NCBI GenBank assembly: GCA_964503595.1 | Contig: CAZDAM010000062.1 | Coordinates: 1 to 20,418 of the forward strand | Length of the DNA: 20,418 nucleotides | From: CAZDAM01 sp964503595 | Lineage (GTDB): Bacteria; Muiribacteriota; UBA6191 | Direction of reading: 5' to 3' | Shown here: one piece after another, positions 1 through 9,814 of the stretch | Layout: each line of letters begins with the position of its first letter | How positions within the stretch are numbered: the stretch's first letter is position 1 | The notes under the pieces: generated by a model | What the model was told of the DNA's origin: nothing | Seen by the model: the letters and a program-made list of their open reading frames with translations, nothing else | Databases searched by the model: none | Made by a program: the position numbers and the translations under genes

Positions 1-1476
<1,476 letters not shown>

Positions 1477-1480
<4 letters not shown>

Positions 1481-2484
1481 GCCGGAAACCTCCTGAGCCA
1501 GGTCAAGGCCAGAAGCTCAGCCAGAAACCAGGCCAACATGGCCAGAGCCAGAGGATAGACAAAGTATTCGTCGCGGTTTTCGTGGGTTTTTGTAACCGCT
1601 TTGGAGGTTTCCATCGCATCGATTCTGGCATAGACATTCTTCAGGGCATCCAGATCTTCGGCCCGGAAGTACTCCCCTCCAGTCACAGCTGCGATTCTTT
1701 TCAAGGTTGGCTCATCCAGATCACTGGGTATATCGACCCAGGCAACACCATAGGCTGTCTGCTGCGGCATTTTGGACATCCCCTTGCGGCCGATCCCGAT
1801 GCAGTGGACCCTGATTTTATGCAGGGCGGCGATTTCTGCCGCCTGCTCAGGATCCATATCACCCGCTGTATTGGTGCCATCCGTCAACAGAATGATCACC
1901 TTGCTCTGAGACTCCAGATCCTTCATCCGGGCAACCGCCGTACCCAATGCTTCGCCCAAGGCCGTCTCTCTTCCGGCCATACCAATCTGTAAATCATCAA
2001 GCTGCCGCGCCACCATCTCATGATCCAGAGTCAAGGGTCCCTGAGTGAAAGCAACACTGCCAAAGACAACGATCCCGATGCGATCGTCCACCCTTCCACG
2101 AACAAAATCTCTGGCTACTGCCTGAATGGCAGTCAGGCGATCCACGGCTCCTCCATTCAGTACAAAGTCATGAGCCAGCATCGATCCGGAAGTATCCATG
2201 GCCAGAAAAATATCCACTCCATGACGTACAATCTCCACCGACTTATGCCCCAGCTGGGGGCGGGCCAAAGCCAGAACCAGTGCGAAAGCGGCCAAAAACC
2301 TCAGAAACCGTGGCAACCAGGCCAGCCTTGTTTTCAAACTCCTCCCACCAAAACTCTGATTGGGAAAGGAGGACAGACGAAAAGCCGGTCTCTGTCGCTT
2401 CAGTTCCAGAAAAATCAGCATCCCTACAAGCATAAGGGCCCATAGCCAGTGCAACGAACCCAGGATTGGAACTCCAGCCTTCAC
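1477..2484 (-). CDS. batA: BatA-like VWA domain membrane protein
   Basis: 335 aa. Two N-terminal transmembrane segments (about 11-27 and 58-74) precede a VWA domain with a complete MIDAS motif DTSGS at 97-101, and a C-terminal hydrophobic segment lies near 310-330. This is the BatA/BatB family layout, with the metal-binding VWA domain held at the membrane. Bat proteins are linked to oxygen or oxidative-stress tolerance in Bacteroides, but the biochemical role is unresolved and their necessity varies between species. The gene overlaps its neighbours by 4 nt at both ends, so it is translated as part of the moxR-DUF58-X-batA-batB operon. VWA MIDAS proteins are generally thought to act as substrates or adaptors for MoxR ATPases, which fits the order here. 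Confidence 0.93.
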
Positions 2485-3257
2485 GCCATCCCCTCCTCTA
2501 TAACCGCTTTGATCAACGCGGAAAACTCCAGAAGCGGAAACACTCCCCCTCCATAGCGAAAATGCTCGAGCCTAGCCTGAAGACTGGCCAGGCGGTCCGA
2601 GGAGAAATCAGGAAGTACCAGAAGATCAAGACGTGCCTTCGGGCAGCCTCTTGCTTCCATATATTCGTACAGGGCTTCAAAAACAGCTTCATCCGGCTCC
2701 ACCGGATTCCTCAGGTAAGATTGAAAGACCTCCCGCCCCGCAAACACTTCCTGCTTCTGAGATGGTCTTGCCAGATAGAAGCCAAGGGCCATGGTGGCAA
2801 TGACCCCTGCCAGCAGCAAAGCCAGCAGGTTCTGGTCTCCATCCTCCGGATCTTCCTGCCACTCAGGGAGTCGGGAATCAATGAGGGTAAGACTGATCCG
2901 GGCTGATTCGTGGGAAACGATTCTGACAAAGGCCGGAGCCGAAGTCTGAATCCCACTCGCATCCCTGGCAATCACCGAAGGCAGCCAGTATCCCCCCGGG
3001 ACTTTCGAGGTTAAAACTCCCTCCAGAACTTTCAGATATTCCTGGCCAACCGTTTCCTCTTTTTCCCGACGACTCAGAATTTCAATTTCCTTGGGAAAGT
3101 CAGAAAGCTCCAGCTGAATCGGTCCGTCTTTGCCATAGGCCTGAACCTTCCAGTTGATCGGCTCACTGGACACAATCTGCATCGGGGCAACTGACTGGGT
3201 CACTTCAAGTGGCCAGATTGCGGTAGAACAAACCAGCCACAGAATGATGGATTTCAT
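2481..3257 (-). CDS. Bat-operon membrane protein in DUF4381 position
   Basis: 258 aa, not firmly assigned to a family. The N-terminus is a hydrophobic signal sequence (about 1-21). Residues about 25-125 look like a beta-rich extracytoplasmic domain. A single transmembrane helix covers about 143-162, followed by a 95-residue cytoplasmic domain predicted mostly helical. In gammaproteobacterial versions of this operon a one-pass DUF4381 protein of about 160 aa sits exactly between the DUF58 gene and the first VWA gene. This protein has the same position and general topology but is longer because of the exported domain, which also recalls a shortened BatD. It overlaps the DUF58 gene and batA by 4 nt each. 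The functional assignment rests on position only. Confidence 0.85.
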   Translation of the reverse strand: MKSIILWLVCSTAIWPLEVTQSVAPMQIVSSEPINWKVQAYGKDGPIQLELSDFPKEIEILSRREKEETVGQEYLKVLEGVLTSKVPGGYWLPSVIARDASGIQTSAPAFVRIVSHESARISLTLIDSRLPEWQEDPEDGDQNLLALLLAGVIATMALGFYLARPSQKQEVFAGREVFQSYLRNPVEPDEAVFEALYEYMEARGCPKARLDLLVLPDFSSDRLASLQARLEHFRYGGGVFPLLEFSALIKAVIEEGMA

Positions 3258-4114
3258 TTATGAAACCTCTTCAGCAAAGGGTTTAAAGGATCCTTGGTCG
3301 TGTCAACCGAAATCAGCATGGCCCCTGACTGCTTCAGAAGCATTTCCGTCGATCGCTGAAACTCCAGCTGCTCGGAAATCAGACGCTCACGCATTCCACG
3401 ATTCCCCAGATCCACCAGAACACTTCCTCCATCCTCAGCTCTGGAAACTTCTACAAGTCCCAGATCCGGCAACCCTGCATCCAGAGGATCGGTGAGCTTG
3501 ATGGCAACCACCTGATGGCGGCGGGCAACCCGCCGGAAGGTTTTTTCATAGCCCCGATCCAGAAAGTCCGAAATCAGAAAAATCACTGCCCGGCGGGGCA
3601 GAACCTTTTCCAGAGTCAGCAATGCCTCATTCAGACTTGTTCCTTTGTTCTGAGGCTGAAAGGAAAGGATATCCCGCACAATCCGAAGAACATGATGACG
3701 TCCTTTGCGGGGAGGAATCACATGTTCGGCCCGATCCGAAAAAAGCATCAGACCCACCCGATCCTTGTTTCTCGTTGCAGCAAGAGCCACAAGACTTGCG
3801 ATCTGGGCAGCGATTTCATGACGGGAAAGTTCGGAGGAAGCACAGTCAAGAGACGCCGAACCATCAATGGCAAGCATGACCGTCAACTCTCTTTCTTCCG
3901 TGTACTGCCTCACATGAGGACGCATCAGACGGGCTGTCACCTTCCAGTCTATGGTGCGGACATCATCGCCAGGCACATACTCCCTGACTTCGGAAAACTC
4001 CATTCCCTGGCCCCGAAATGCCGAGTGGTATTCCCCGGCAAACATGCTGTCTACCAGACGCCGGGCGCGAATTTCCATGCGCCGGGCTTTGGCTAGCATC
4101 TCCCGGCTGATCAT
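3254..4114 (-). CDS. DUF58 domain protein (MoxR-associated, VWA-like fold)
   Basis: 286 aa, full length for the compact class of DUF58 proteins. The family signature is clear around residues 38-57: G-x-E-F, then R-x-Y, PGDDVR and IDW. This is followed by a VWA-like strand and loop ending in DGSAS, which could serve as a MIDAS-type metal site. No transmembrane segment is evident, so the protein is probably cytoplasmic. DUF58 proteins nearly always accompany MoxR ATPases. The start ATG overlaps the moxR stop by one base (TGATG), and the 3' end overlaps the next gene by 4 nt, giving strict translational coupling. Its molecular role in the complex is not established. Confidence 0.94.
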   Translation of the reverse strand: MISREMLAKARRMEIRARRLVDSMFAGEYHSAFRGQGMEFSEVREYVPGDDVRTIDWKVTARLMRPHVRQYTEERELTVMLAIDGSASLDCASSELSRHEIAAQIASLVALAATRNKDRVGLMLFSDRAEHVIPPRKGRHHVLRIVRDILSFQPQNKGTSLNEALLTLEKVLPRRAVIFLISDFLDRGYEKTFRRVARRHQVVAIKLTDPLDAGLPDLGLVEVSRAEDGGSVLVDLGNRGMRERLISEQLEFQRSTEMLLKQSGAMLISVDTTKDPLNPLLKRFHK

Positions 4115-5094
4115 CAGGGCACCTTCACCGAATCCAGGATCTGTTCCAGAATATCTTCAGCCTTCTTCTCTTCTGCCTCTGCTTCAAAGCTCAAAAGAAT
4201 CCGGTGCCTAAGAATATCCATCGCCACCGCCCGGACATCAGCCGGAATCACAAAATCCCGACCCATATAGAAAGCATTCACCAGGGAGGCTTTCATCATC
4301 CAGATCGAAGCCCTTGGAGAAGCACCAAAACGAATCAGCGGGGCTAAATCATCCCGGCCAAATTCTCCGGGATACCGTGTAGCCCGGATCAGGGAGGCAA
4401 TATAGTCCAGAAGCTTTTCATCCATGCGAATCGCCGAAATGGCCTGACGCATTTTCAGAAGCTCTTCTGGATGCAATACCGCCGAGGCCTCCTTAGGCCT
4501 CGGGCTCGAATGCATTTTCAGAATGGAGATTTCTTCTTCCCGGCTTGGATAACCCACAACAATCTTCAGCATGAAACGGTCCACCTGGGCTTCAGGAAGA
4601 GGATAGGTTCCCTCCTGATCCACCGGGTTCTGGGTCGCAAGAACCAGAAAGGGATGGGGCAAAGGGTAGGTCTGATCACCAATGGTGACCTGATGTTCCT
4701 GCATCGCCTCCAGAAGGGCTGACTGCACTTTGGCCGGAGCCCGGTTGATTTCATCCGCCAGAACAATGTGGGCAAAGACCGGACCCTTGCGGGTATAGAA
4801 TTCTCCATCACGGGGGGAATAGATTTCTGTTCCCATCACATCTGCCGGTAAAAGATCCGGGGTGAACTGGATCCGCTTGAAGCTTGCATCCATTGCATCT
4901 GCCAGAGCCTGAACCGCTGTTGTCTTCGCCAGACCCGGCACACCTTCAAGCAGAACATGGCCCCCACAAAGAAAACCTGTGATGAGGCCCTGAAGCATGT
5001 TTTTCTGACCCACAATCCGCCGGGAGGCCTGCTGGAGCACCTGGTCGATCTTTTCCCGCATCGCATCAAGATTCAGATTTTGCGCTTCTTCCAT
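4114..5094 (-). CDS. MoxR family AAA+ ATPase
   Basis: 326 aa from the chosen start. The Walker A motif reads GVPGLAKTT and the Walker B region ADEINRAPAKVQSALLEAM, both typical of MoxR, followed by a sensor-type ATQNP motif and a C-terminal lid. MoxR ATPases are thought to be chaperone-like and to act on partner VWA proteins, here encoded downstream in the same operon. The open frame extends upstream to 5193, but that would run through the fumC terminator and overlap fumC. The ATG at 5094 has a good Shine-Dalgarno sequence (GGAAAGGA) and begins MEEAQN, as expected for the family. The nearby terminator leaves only about 17 nt of leader. Confidence 0.95.
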   Translation of the reverse strand: MEEAQNLNLDAMREKIDQVLQQASRRIVGQKNMLQGLITGFLCGGHVLLEGVPGLAKTTAVQALADAMDASFKRIQFTPDLLPADVMGTEIYSPRDGEFYTRKGPVFAHIVLADEINRAPAKVQSALLEAMQEHQVTIGDQTYPLPHPFLVLATQNPVDQEGTYPLPEAQVDRFMLKIVVGYPSREEEISILKMHSSPRPKEASAVLHPEELLKMRQAISAIRMDEKLLDYIASLIRATRYPGEFGRDDLAPLIRFGASPRASIWMMKASLVNAFYMGRDFVIPADVRAVAMDILRHRILLSFEAEAEEKKAEDILEQILDSVKVP

Positions 5095-5111
5095 GTCGTC
5101 CTTTCCAATAT

Positions 5112-5151
5112 AAAAAACACCCCGGAAGAAACAGGCCTTCCGGGGTGTTTT
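5112..5151 (-). terminator. Rho-independent terminator of fumC
   Basis: A perfect 15-bp inverted repeat (5114-5128 with 5137-5151, 8-nt loop, GC-rich core ACACCCCGGAAG) reads on the minus strand as a stem followed by six T residues, 5117 to 5112; the outermost A:U pairs overlap the T tract. It begins a few bases after the fumC stop codon. It ends only 17 nt before the moxR start codon. Confidence 0.93.
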
Positions 5152-5156
5152 CAGGC

Positions 5157-6545
5157 TCAGCCCTGATTGGTCATCCGGGCTGGCTGTACCCACTCATCAT
5201 ACTGTTCGGCAGTCAAAAGCCCCAGTTCGATAGCAGCCTGTTTCAGAGTTTTATTTTCCTTATGTGCTTTTTTAGCAACTTTGGCCGCATTATCATAGCC
5301 AATGTGCGGATTTAGAGCAGTCACCAGCATCAGGCTGTTCTCCATCAGCTCCTGAATCCGGGTATGGTTGGCTTCAATGCCTTCCACACAGTTGGTGCGG
5401 AAGGAATCACAACCATCGGCCAGAATCCGGGCACTCTCCAGAAGATTGTGAATCAGAACTGGCTTATAGGTGTTGAGCTCAAAAGCCCCCTGGGAAGCTG
5501 CAAAACCAATCGCCGCATCATTGCCATAAACCTGCATTACAACCATGGAAAGAGCTTCACACTGAGTCGGATTGACCTTACCTGGCATAATGGAGGAACC
5601 CGGCTCGTTTTCCGGCAGCAGCAGTTCGCCGATGCCACACCGTGGGCCTGAACCCAGGAAACGGATATCGTTGGCGATCTTCAGAAGGGCTCCGGCCAGG
5701 GTTTTCATGGCTGAAGAAGCAAAGGCAATGGAATCATGCGCGGCAATCGATTCAAACTTTACCGGATTGGAACGGAACTCATGTCCGGTCATGGAAGAAA
5801 GCTTGTCCACTACCTTTTCTGCGAACTGGGGATGAGCATTCAGACCAGTACCTACAGCCGTCCCTCCTATCGGAAGCTCGGCCAGATCCTTCAAGGTGAA
5901 TTCCAGACGATCCAGAGCATGATCCAGTTGGGCAACCCAGCCGGAAAATTCCTGACCCAGAGTCAGAGGAACTGCATCCATAAGATGGGTACGTCCGATC
6001 TTGACCACATCGCGAAAGCCTTCGCCCTTGGCGTGAAGAACGTTTCTCAGCTCTTTGACCGCAGGAATCAGACTTTCCTTGATGGCCGCGAAACCTGCCA
6101 GGCGCATGGCTGTCGGAAAGCTGTCATTGGAGGACTGGCCTTTATTGAGATCATCATTGGGATGAACCGGGGTTTTGGAGCCCATCTCTCCACCGGAAAT
6201 TTCAATTGCCCGGTTGGAAATCACCTCGTTCATATTCATATTGAACTGGGTACCGGAACCGGTCTGGAAGACCACCAGGGGAAAATGCTCATCAAGCTTG
6301 CCCTCAATGACTTCCTGGCTGGCCTGAAGAATCAGTTCGGCCTTGGATGGATCCAGCGCTCCCAGTTCCGCATTGGCCCAGGCACAGGCCAGCTTGAGCT
6401 GGGCATAGGCCCTGATGAAAGGCCGGGTGAAACGAATTTCACCAATCTTGAAATTTTCAAAGGACCGCTGGGTCTGGGCGCCCCAGTATTTATCCTGAGG
6501 TACAGCGACTTCCCCCATGCTATCGCGTTCGACTCTTTCTTTCAT
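5157..6545 (-). CDS. fumC: Fumarate hydratase, class II
   Basis: 462 aa, the usual length for the iron-independent class II fumarase. It catalyses reversible hydration of fumarate to L-malate in the TCA cycle in the cytosol, as a homotetramer. The superfamily signature GSSIMPGKVN is at 316-325 and includes the catalytic serine (S318). GRTHLMDA at 184-191 carries the catalytic-site histidine, and the TGSGTQ-NMN and KGQSSND substrate-binding segments are intact. The N-terminus (ERDSMGE, then YWGAQTQRS) matches family members, which supports the ATG at 6545, preceded by AAGGAG. A strong terminator follows directly. The RNase Z-like gene lies 78 nt upstream on the same strand. Confidence 0.98.
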   Translation of the reverse strand: MKERVERDSMGEVAVPQDKYWGAQTQRSFENFKIGEIRFTRPFIRAYAQLKLACAWANAELGALDPSKAELILQASQEVIEGKLDEHFPLVVFQTGSGTQFNMNMNEVISNRAIEISGGEMGSKTPVHPNDDLNKGQSSNDSFPTAMRLAGFAAIKESLIPAVKELRNVLHAKGEGFRDVVKIGRTHLMDAVPLTLGQEFSGWVAQLDHALDRLEFTLKDLAELPIGGTAVGTGLNAHPQFAEKVVDKLSSMTGHEFRSNPVKFESIAAHDSIAFASSAMKTLAGALLKIANDIRFLGSGPRCGIGELLLPENEPGSSIMPGKVNPTQCEALSMVVMQVYGNDAAIGFAASQGAFELNTYKPVLIHNLLESARILADGCDSFRTNCVEGIEANHTRIQELMENSLMLVTALNPHIGYDNAAKVAKKAHKENKTLKQAAIELGLLTAEQYDEWVQPARMTNQG

Positions 6546-6623
6546 GGAAACTCCTTAAGGATTCACAGAACCAACCGGAGGCGGAGGATAGCACAGGAAA
6601 GGGATTGGTTCAGCCCGCTCTGA

Positions 6624-7637
6624 TCAGAAATCACCCTCCTCGGAGAGCTCTTCCTGATAGCGAGCGACCGGTGTTCGGACAAATCGAGGCTCACGCCCCT
6701 CATAGGCTGCCCGGCCTTCCTCAATCAAATCATCAATTTCAGAAAAATAACGGCGGGAATGGTGCACGAGATTCAGCTTTTTTACTCCAGCTTCCCGTGC
6801 CAGAAGACCAGACAGATAGGATGTACTGTGATGATGGCGGCGGGCAAAATCCCAGTCCACCTGCCGAAAGAAAGATTCAATCCACAATTCATCCAGATCC
6901 TGGAAAAAAACTTTCAGTTTCTGGTGATTCTCCCCACCGCCAAGATGATCCATGGCATATCCAAGGTGAAACCCCTTTTTGATGCTGAGAAGAGAAAACA
7001 GATCCTCCGCTTTTCTCAGACCCTCTTCGGTTTGAATCAAAGTCTTAGGAAGATCCTCTTCAAAAGCTTTCTTCAACATCCCTACCCATGGTCCCGGCTT
7101 ATAGGGAAGATCACCGATTTTAACCTTATCCCCTTCCTGCATGCGATACGCCACGGAAGGAATCCTGTGATCCAGAAGACAGTGATAAACCCTGATATTC
7201 TCAAAGCAGAACATTGGCTCACCAGGCTTGAGAGATACTGTCGAAACCTTCTTCCTCTGCCAGTGAGGAGGAGACATGCGGTAAATTTCGACTTCGTGAT
7301 CCGATACCAGCTCCCGGACTTCAATTCCAGGCCTGCGTCCAATCAGATTCCAGGTATAACCCTGAAATTTCCCTTCAACGTTACGGGCAATTCCGACCGG
7401 CCCACAGATCGTGAGCGGGTTTCTACCTCCCGCCCGGTGCCGGAGAATAAAATCAAAGTAGGCAAAATGATCCAGATGAGTGTGGGTGACAAATACTGCC
7501 CTGGTTTTCATGACATCCGCAATCTGAAGCTTTGAGGCATACCCGCAGTCAAAAACATAATTGTGACCATGGTTTTCCGGTTCGGCCACAACGCAGATAT
7601 CTTCATGCATACGGCTTTTTAGGGATGAATAGATCAT
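6624..7637 (-). CDS. RNase Z-like metallo-beta-lactamase fold hydrolase
   Basis: 337 aa. The zinc motif H52-T-H-L-D-H57 fits the metallo-beta-lactamase signature HxHxDH. Near the C-terminus the segment HHSTSYLSGLLAREAGVKKL followed by LVHHSRRY matches the RNase Z pattern HSTA-x-QAA-IA and LTH-x-S-x-RY. This points to an RNase Z family member, which would cut tRNA precursors 3' of the discriminator base. The tRNA gene in this window has no encoded CCA, so the cell should need such an activity. The protein diverges from bacterial Rnz in between and could be a paralogue with another substrate. The start is uncertain: the ATG at 7637 lacks a clear Shine-Dalgarno sequence, and the ATG at 7610 is an alternative. 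Confidence 0.8.
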   Translation of the reverse strand: MIYSSLKSRMHEDICVVAEPENHGHNYVFDCGYASKLQIADVMKTRAVFVTHTHLDHFAYFDFILRHRAGGRNPLTICGPVGIARNVEGKFQGYTWNLIGRRPGIEVRELVSDHEVEIYRMSPPHWQRKKVSTVSLKPGEPMFCFENIRVYHCLLDHRIPSVAYRMQEGDKVKIGDLPYKPGPWVGMLKKAFEEDLPKTLIQTEEGLRKAEDLFSLLSIKKGFHLGYAMDHLGGGENHQKLKVFFQDLDELWIESFFRQVDWDFARRHHHSTSYLSGLLAREAGVKKLNLVHHSRRYFSEIDDLIEEGRAAYEGREPRFVRTPVARYQEELSEEGDF

Positions 7638-7660
7638 AGAAAAGCGACTTCAGCCGGGAA

Positions 7661-8827
7661 TCAGAACTGAAACTGAAGCCCGGCCTCGACCACATAGTCC
7701 CGGGAATCATCGGTAAGCCCTAACGAACCATTCCAGTACCATTTGCGGTATTTGTTGATGGTGTTCATGTGCCCGTAAACCAGCTGAATATCCTCAATGC
7801 GAGAATCGTAATCCTTGCCAAGATTGGGCAGAGGAGCTGGACCAGAAGCCGATTTGTTGAAGTTAGGTTCCCCAAACAGAGTCTGAATTCCAAAACGCTC
7901 TGTCTGGCGATCGTTACGCTTGCGTTCATAGAGCCAGTCGAACTTGATGCGATCTCCCTGATCCGTGATGATGTACTTACCATCCGAGGACAGGGACTCA
8001 AAATAATCCTTCTGCTGATATTCAAAATGGAAGGTCTTTTTCAGGCGGGGAGTCAGATTCATTTCGGCCCTGCCCATGAAGGTATACTCCATCTTGTTTG
8101 GAAGGCGAGAGACAATGGCGGCCCCGGCCTGCTGGCGATAGGAATTGGTCTTATCAGTGAAATTACCTGTGATCCCCCACTGATACTGGCGATTCTTGCC
8201 TCGCTTCAGGGTATTCTTGAAGCCAAGACGCATATTATCTCCCGGTTCTTTACGGGAAACCTGATCTGCCAGTGTGGAATAATTACCCTGGAGAGTATAG
8301 CCCATAATCCAGTCGAGCTTGCGATTCCCCCCGATCAGATTGGAGAATTCGACATCAAAGCCCATATTGAAGCCAGTTCCAAGCGGGGCCTTGTCAAACC
8401 CCTGACCGGTTTCATTCATCGCCTGAAAAACCCGGTCTTCTCCAGCAGAGAGCTGTTCCTTGCCCAGAGGAAGTCCCAGCTTGAACATCCACTTGACCCC
8501 ATAAAGCCCCTTCCTGGCTTCACGGGTCACCATAGTATGGGTTACGCCCACGTCCTTGACACCAGCCAGGGTATCTTCCACAGCTCCCGGAGTCTTCAGG
8601 GTCGCATGCGAATAGGGAATCACAATACTTAGATCATTCTTCTTGTTCAGCTGATACTTGTACTGGGACTCAATCGTGTAGCGTTCGATCTCCTTCTTGC
8701 GTTTGTCCCGTCCAGTGAAAGATTTATTTTCGAAGATAAACTTGAAGTCACGGCTGCTTTTTCCTTTCTCCAGGGCGAACCGAAGATCCGCAACAAGTAA
8801 AAACAGAAACAGATTTCGGAATTTCAA
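7661..8827 (-). CDS. Outer-membrane beta-barrel protein (transporter-like)
   Basis: 388 aa with an N-terminal signal peptide (about 1-18), then many alternating amphipathic strands rich in Tyr, Phe and Lys. The chain ends in GLQFQF, the terminal-Phe signature recognised by the BAM machinery. A segment with GLPLGKEQ and later PLGTGFNMGFDVEFS resembles the PTG and GTG motifs of the Phenol_MetA_deg/transporter barrel group, so this is tentatively a member of that fold class; the substrate is unknown. The start codon is TTG at 8827, preceded by GAAGGAGA at good spacing. A consensus TATAAT lies about 60 nt upstream. The RNase Z-like gene follows 23 nt downstream with no terminator visible, so they may be cotranscribed. 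Confidence 0.87.
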   Translation of the reverse strand: MKFRNLFLFLLVADLRFALEKGKSSRDFKFIFENKSFTGRDKRKKEIERYTIESQYKYQLNKKNDLSIVIPYSHATLKTPGAVEDTLAGVKDVGVTHTMVTREARKGLYGVKWMFKLGLPLGKEQLSAGEDRVFQAMNETGQGFDKAPLGTGFNMGFDVEFSNLIGGNRKLDWIMGYTLQGNYSTLADQVSRKEPGDNMRLGFKNTLKRGKNRQYQWGITGNFTDKTNSYRQQAGAAIVSRLPNKMEYTFMGRAEMNLTPRLKKTFHFEYQQKDYFESLSSDGKYIITDQGDRIKFDWLYERKRNDRQTERFGIQTLFGEPNFNKSASGPAPLPNLGKDYDSRIEDIQLVYGHMNTINKYRKWYWNGSLGLTDDSRDYVVEAGLQFQF

Positions 8828-8886
8828 GGTTTCTCCTTCGCAGGCGCTTGGACTTCTGGGAGACTCTATGACGTCTGAACGCCCCG

Positions 8887-8915
8887 ATTATACTTTAAGG
8901 GGCATGGCAAATCCA
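8887..8915 (-). promoter_or_regulatory. Candidate sigma70 promoter for the outer-membrane protein gene
   Basis: On the minus strand a perfect TATAAT (8892-8887) is preceded at 17 nt by TGGATT (8915-8910), a poor -35. A start site near 8880 would give a leader of roughly 50 nt before the TTG start. The -10 match is strong and the -35 weak. The site lies in the only gap between the exonuclease gene and this gene. Confidence 0.5.
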
Positions 8916-8930
8916 TTCTCTTCTGGAGCT

Positions 8931-9755
8931 TCAGGCCAATGCTTTCGGACGAGAAATGCGATCCATCCGCCAATCCTGTCTTTCTCCCTCTGAATTCAAG
9001 CCCTGCAGCCACTCAAACTTTTCTGTCCGGTATAAGAAGTCTGGTCGACAGGTTTCTTCTCTGCGCTGACCCCCATCCTCATACTCAAAACTTAAGCTGA
9101 GCTTCTGCTTGAGTGCCCGATTGATCGCGGACAGATTCAGGGGAAGAGAAACTGAGAACAGCTTTTTAGCATCCTGAAAATAACGGACCGTTGTCAGGGA
9201 ACCCAGTTTTGCCGCTGAATTTCCATCCTTGTGAAACCGCCGCATCAGATGAACCAGATGCATGGAATCATCCAGGGCGCGGTGAAATTCCCTGGCGGGA
9301 AAAGCAAAGTGGTGAACGAGGGTTTCCAGCTTGTGGTTCATGATTCCGGGTACCAGAGCTCGGGACATCTCAAGAGTATCCCAGATCTGGTTTTTTGGCA
9401 TTTCAAGCCCTTCCAGAAGATATTCTGCACCCATAAAACTGGCATCGAACTCGGCATTGTGCGCAACCAGGACAGTATCCTGCCCTAAAAACTCATGGAA
9501 TCTGGGGAGGATTTCCCCTGCTTTGGGAGCATCCGCCACATCCTCATTGGTGATACGGTGAATTTTTGTGGCGGCTTCCGGAATCCATTTTCCCGGATGC
9601 ATCAACTCACTGAATTCCCCCAGAATTTCCCCACCCAGCGTAAACTTGATCGCGGCCACCTCGATCATGCGCTCCTGAATCGGGAAAAGCCCGGTGGATT
9701 CAATATCAAATGCGGCAAAAACAGTCTGGTCATTTGCGTTTATCATGGCAGGCAT
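8931..9755 (-). CDS. DEDDh 3'-5' exonuclease with C-terminal WYL-like domain
   Basis: 274 aa from the chosen ATG. Residues about 10-175 form a DnaQ/RNase T-type exonuclease with all four acidic residues and the general-base histidine: D17-I-E19, HNAEFD ending in D104, and H158-R-A-L-D-D163. Residues about 205-272 fit the WYL pattern: INRALKQKLSLSFEY, a DGGQRRE turn, then RPDFLYR, EWLQGLN and DWRMDRIS. WYL domains bind nucleic acid or ligands and regulate many DNA-damage and phage-response proteins. The fusion suggests an exonuclease gated by a ligand or by DNA ends; that is inference. The open frame extends to a TTG at 9782, and ATG at 9746 is also possible; no start has a strong Shine-Dalgarno sequence. 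The gene is divergent from the secreted-protein gene at 9815. Confidence 0.88.
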   Translation of the reverse strand: MPAMINANDQTVFAAFDIESTGLFPIQERMIEVAAIKFTLGGEILGEFSELMHPGKWIPEAATKIHRITNEDVADAPKAGEILPRFHEFLGQDTVLVAHNAEFDASFMGAEYLLEGLEMPKNQIWDTLEMSRALVPGIMNHKLETLVHHFAFPAREFHRALDDSMHLVHLMRRFHKDGNSAAKLGSLTTVRYFQDAKKLFSVSLPLNLSAINRALKQKLSLSFEYEDGGQRREETCRPDFLYRTEKFEWLQGLNSEGERQDWRMDRISRPKALA

Positions 9756-9814
9756 TGTTCCATAAGCTGTCAGGCGGATCAACCCAAGAGAACTTTATGC
9801 CGAGAAGAACATCA

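Noticed and set aside
5094..5193. Upstream start of moxR at 5193
   Set aside because: It would translate the fumC terminator hairpin and overlap fumC; the ATG at 5094 has a strong Shine-Dalgarno sequence.
5736..6623. 295-aa plus-strand ORF
   Set aside because: It is antisense to fumC with no motifs; it is open because of fumC codon bias.
7769..8632. 287-aa plus-strand ORF
   Set aside because: It is antisense to the outer-membrane barrel gene, which has a signal peptide and a terminal Phe.
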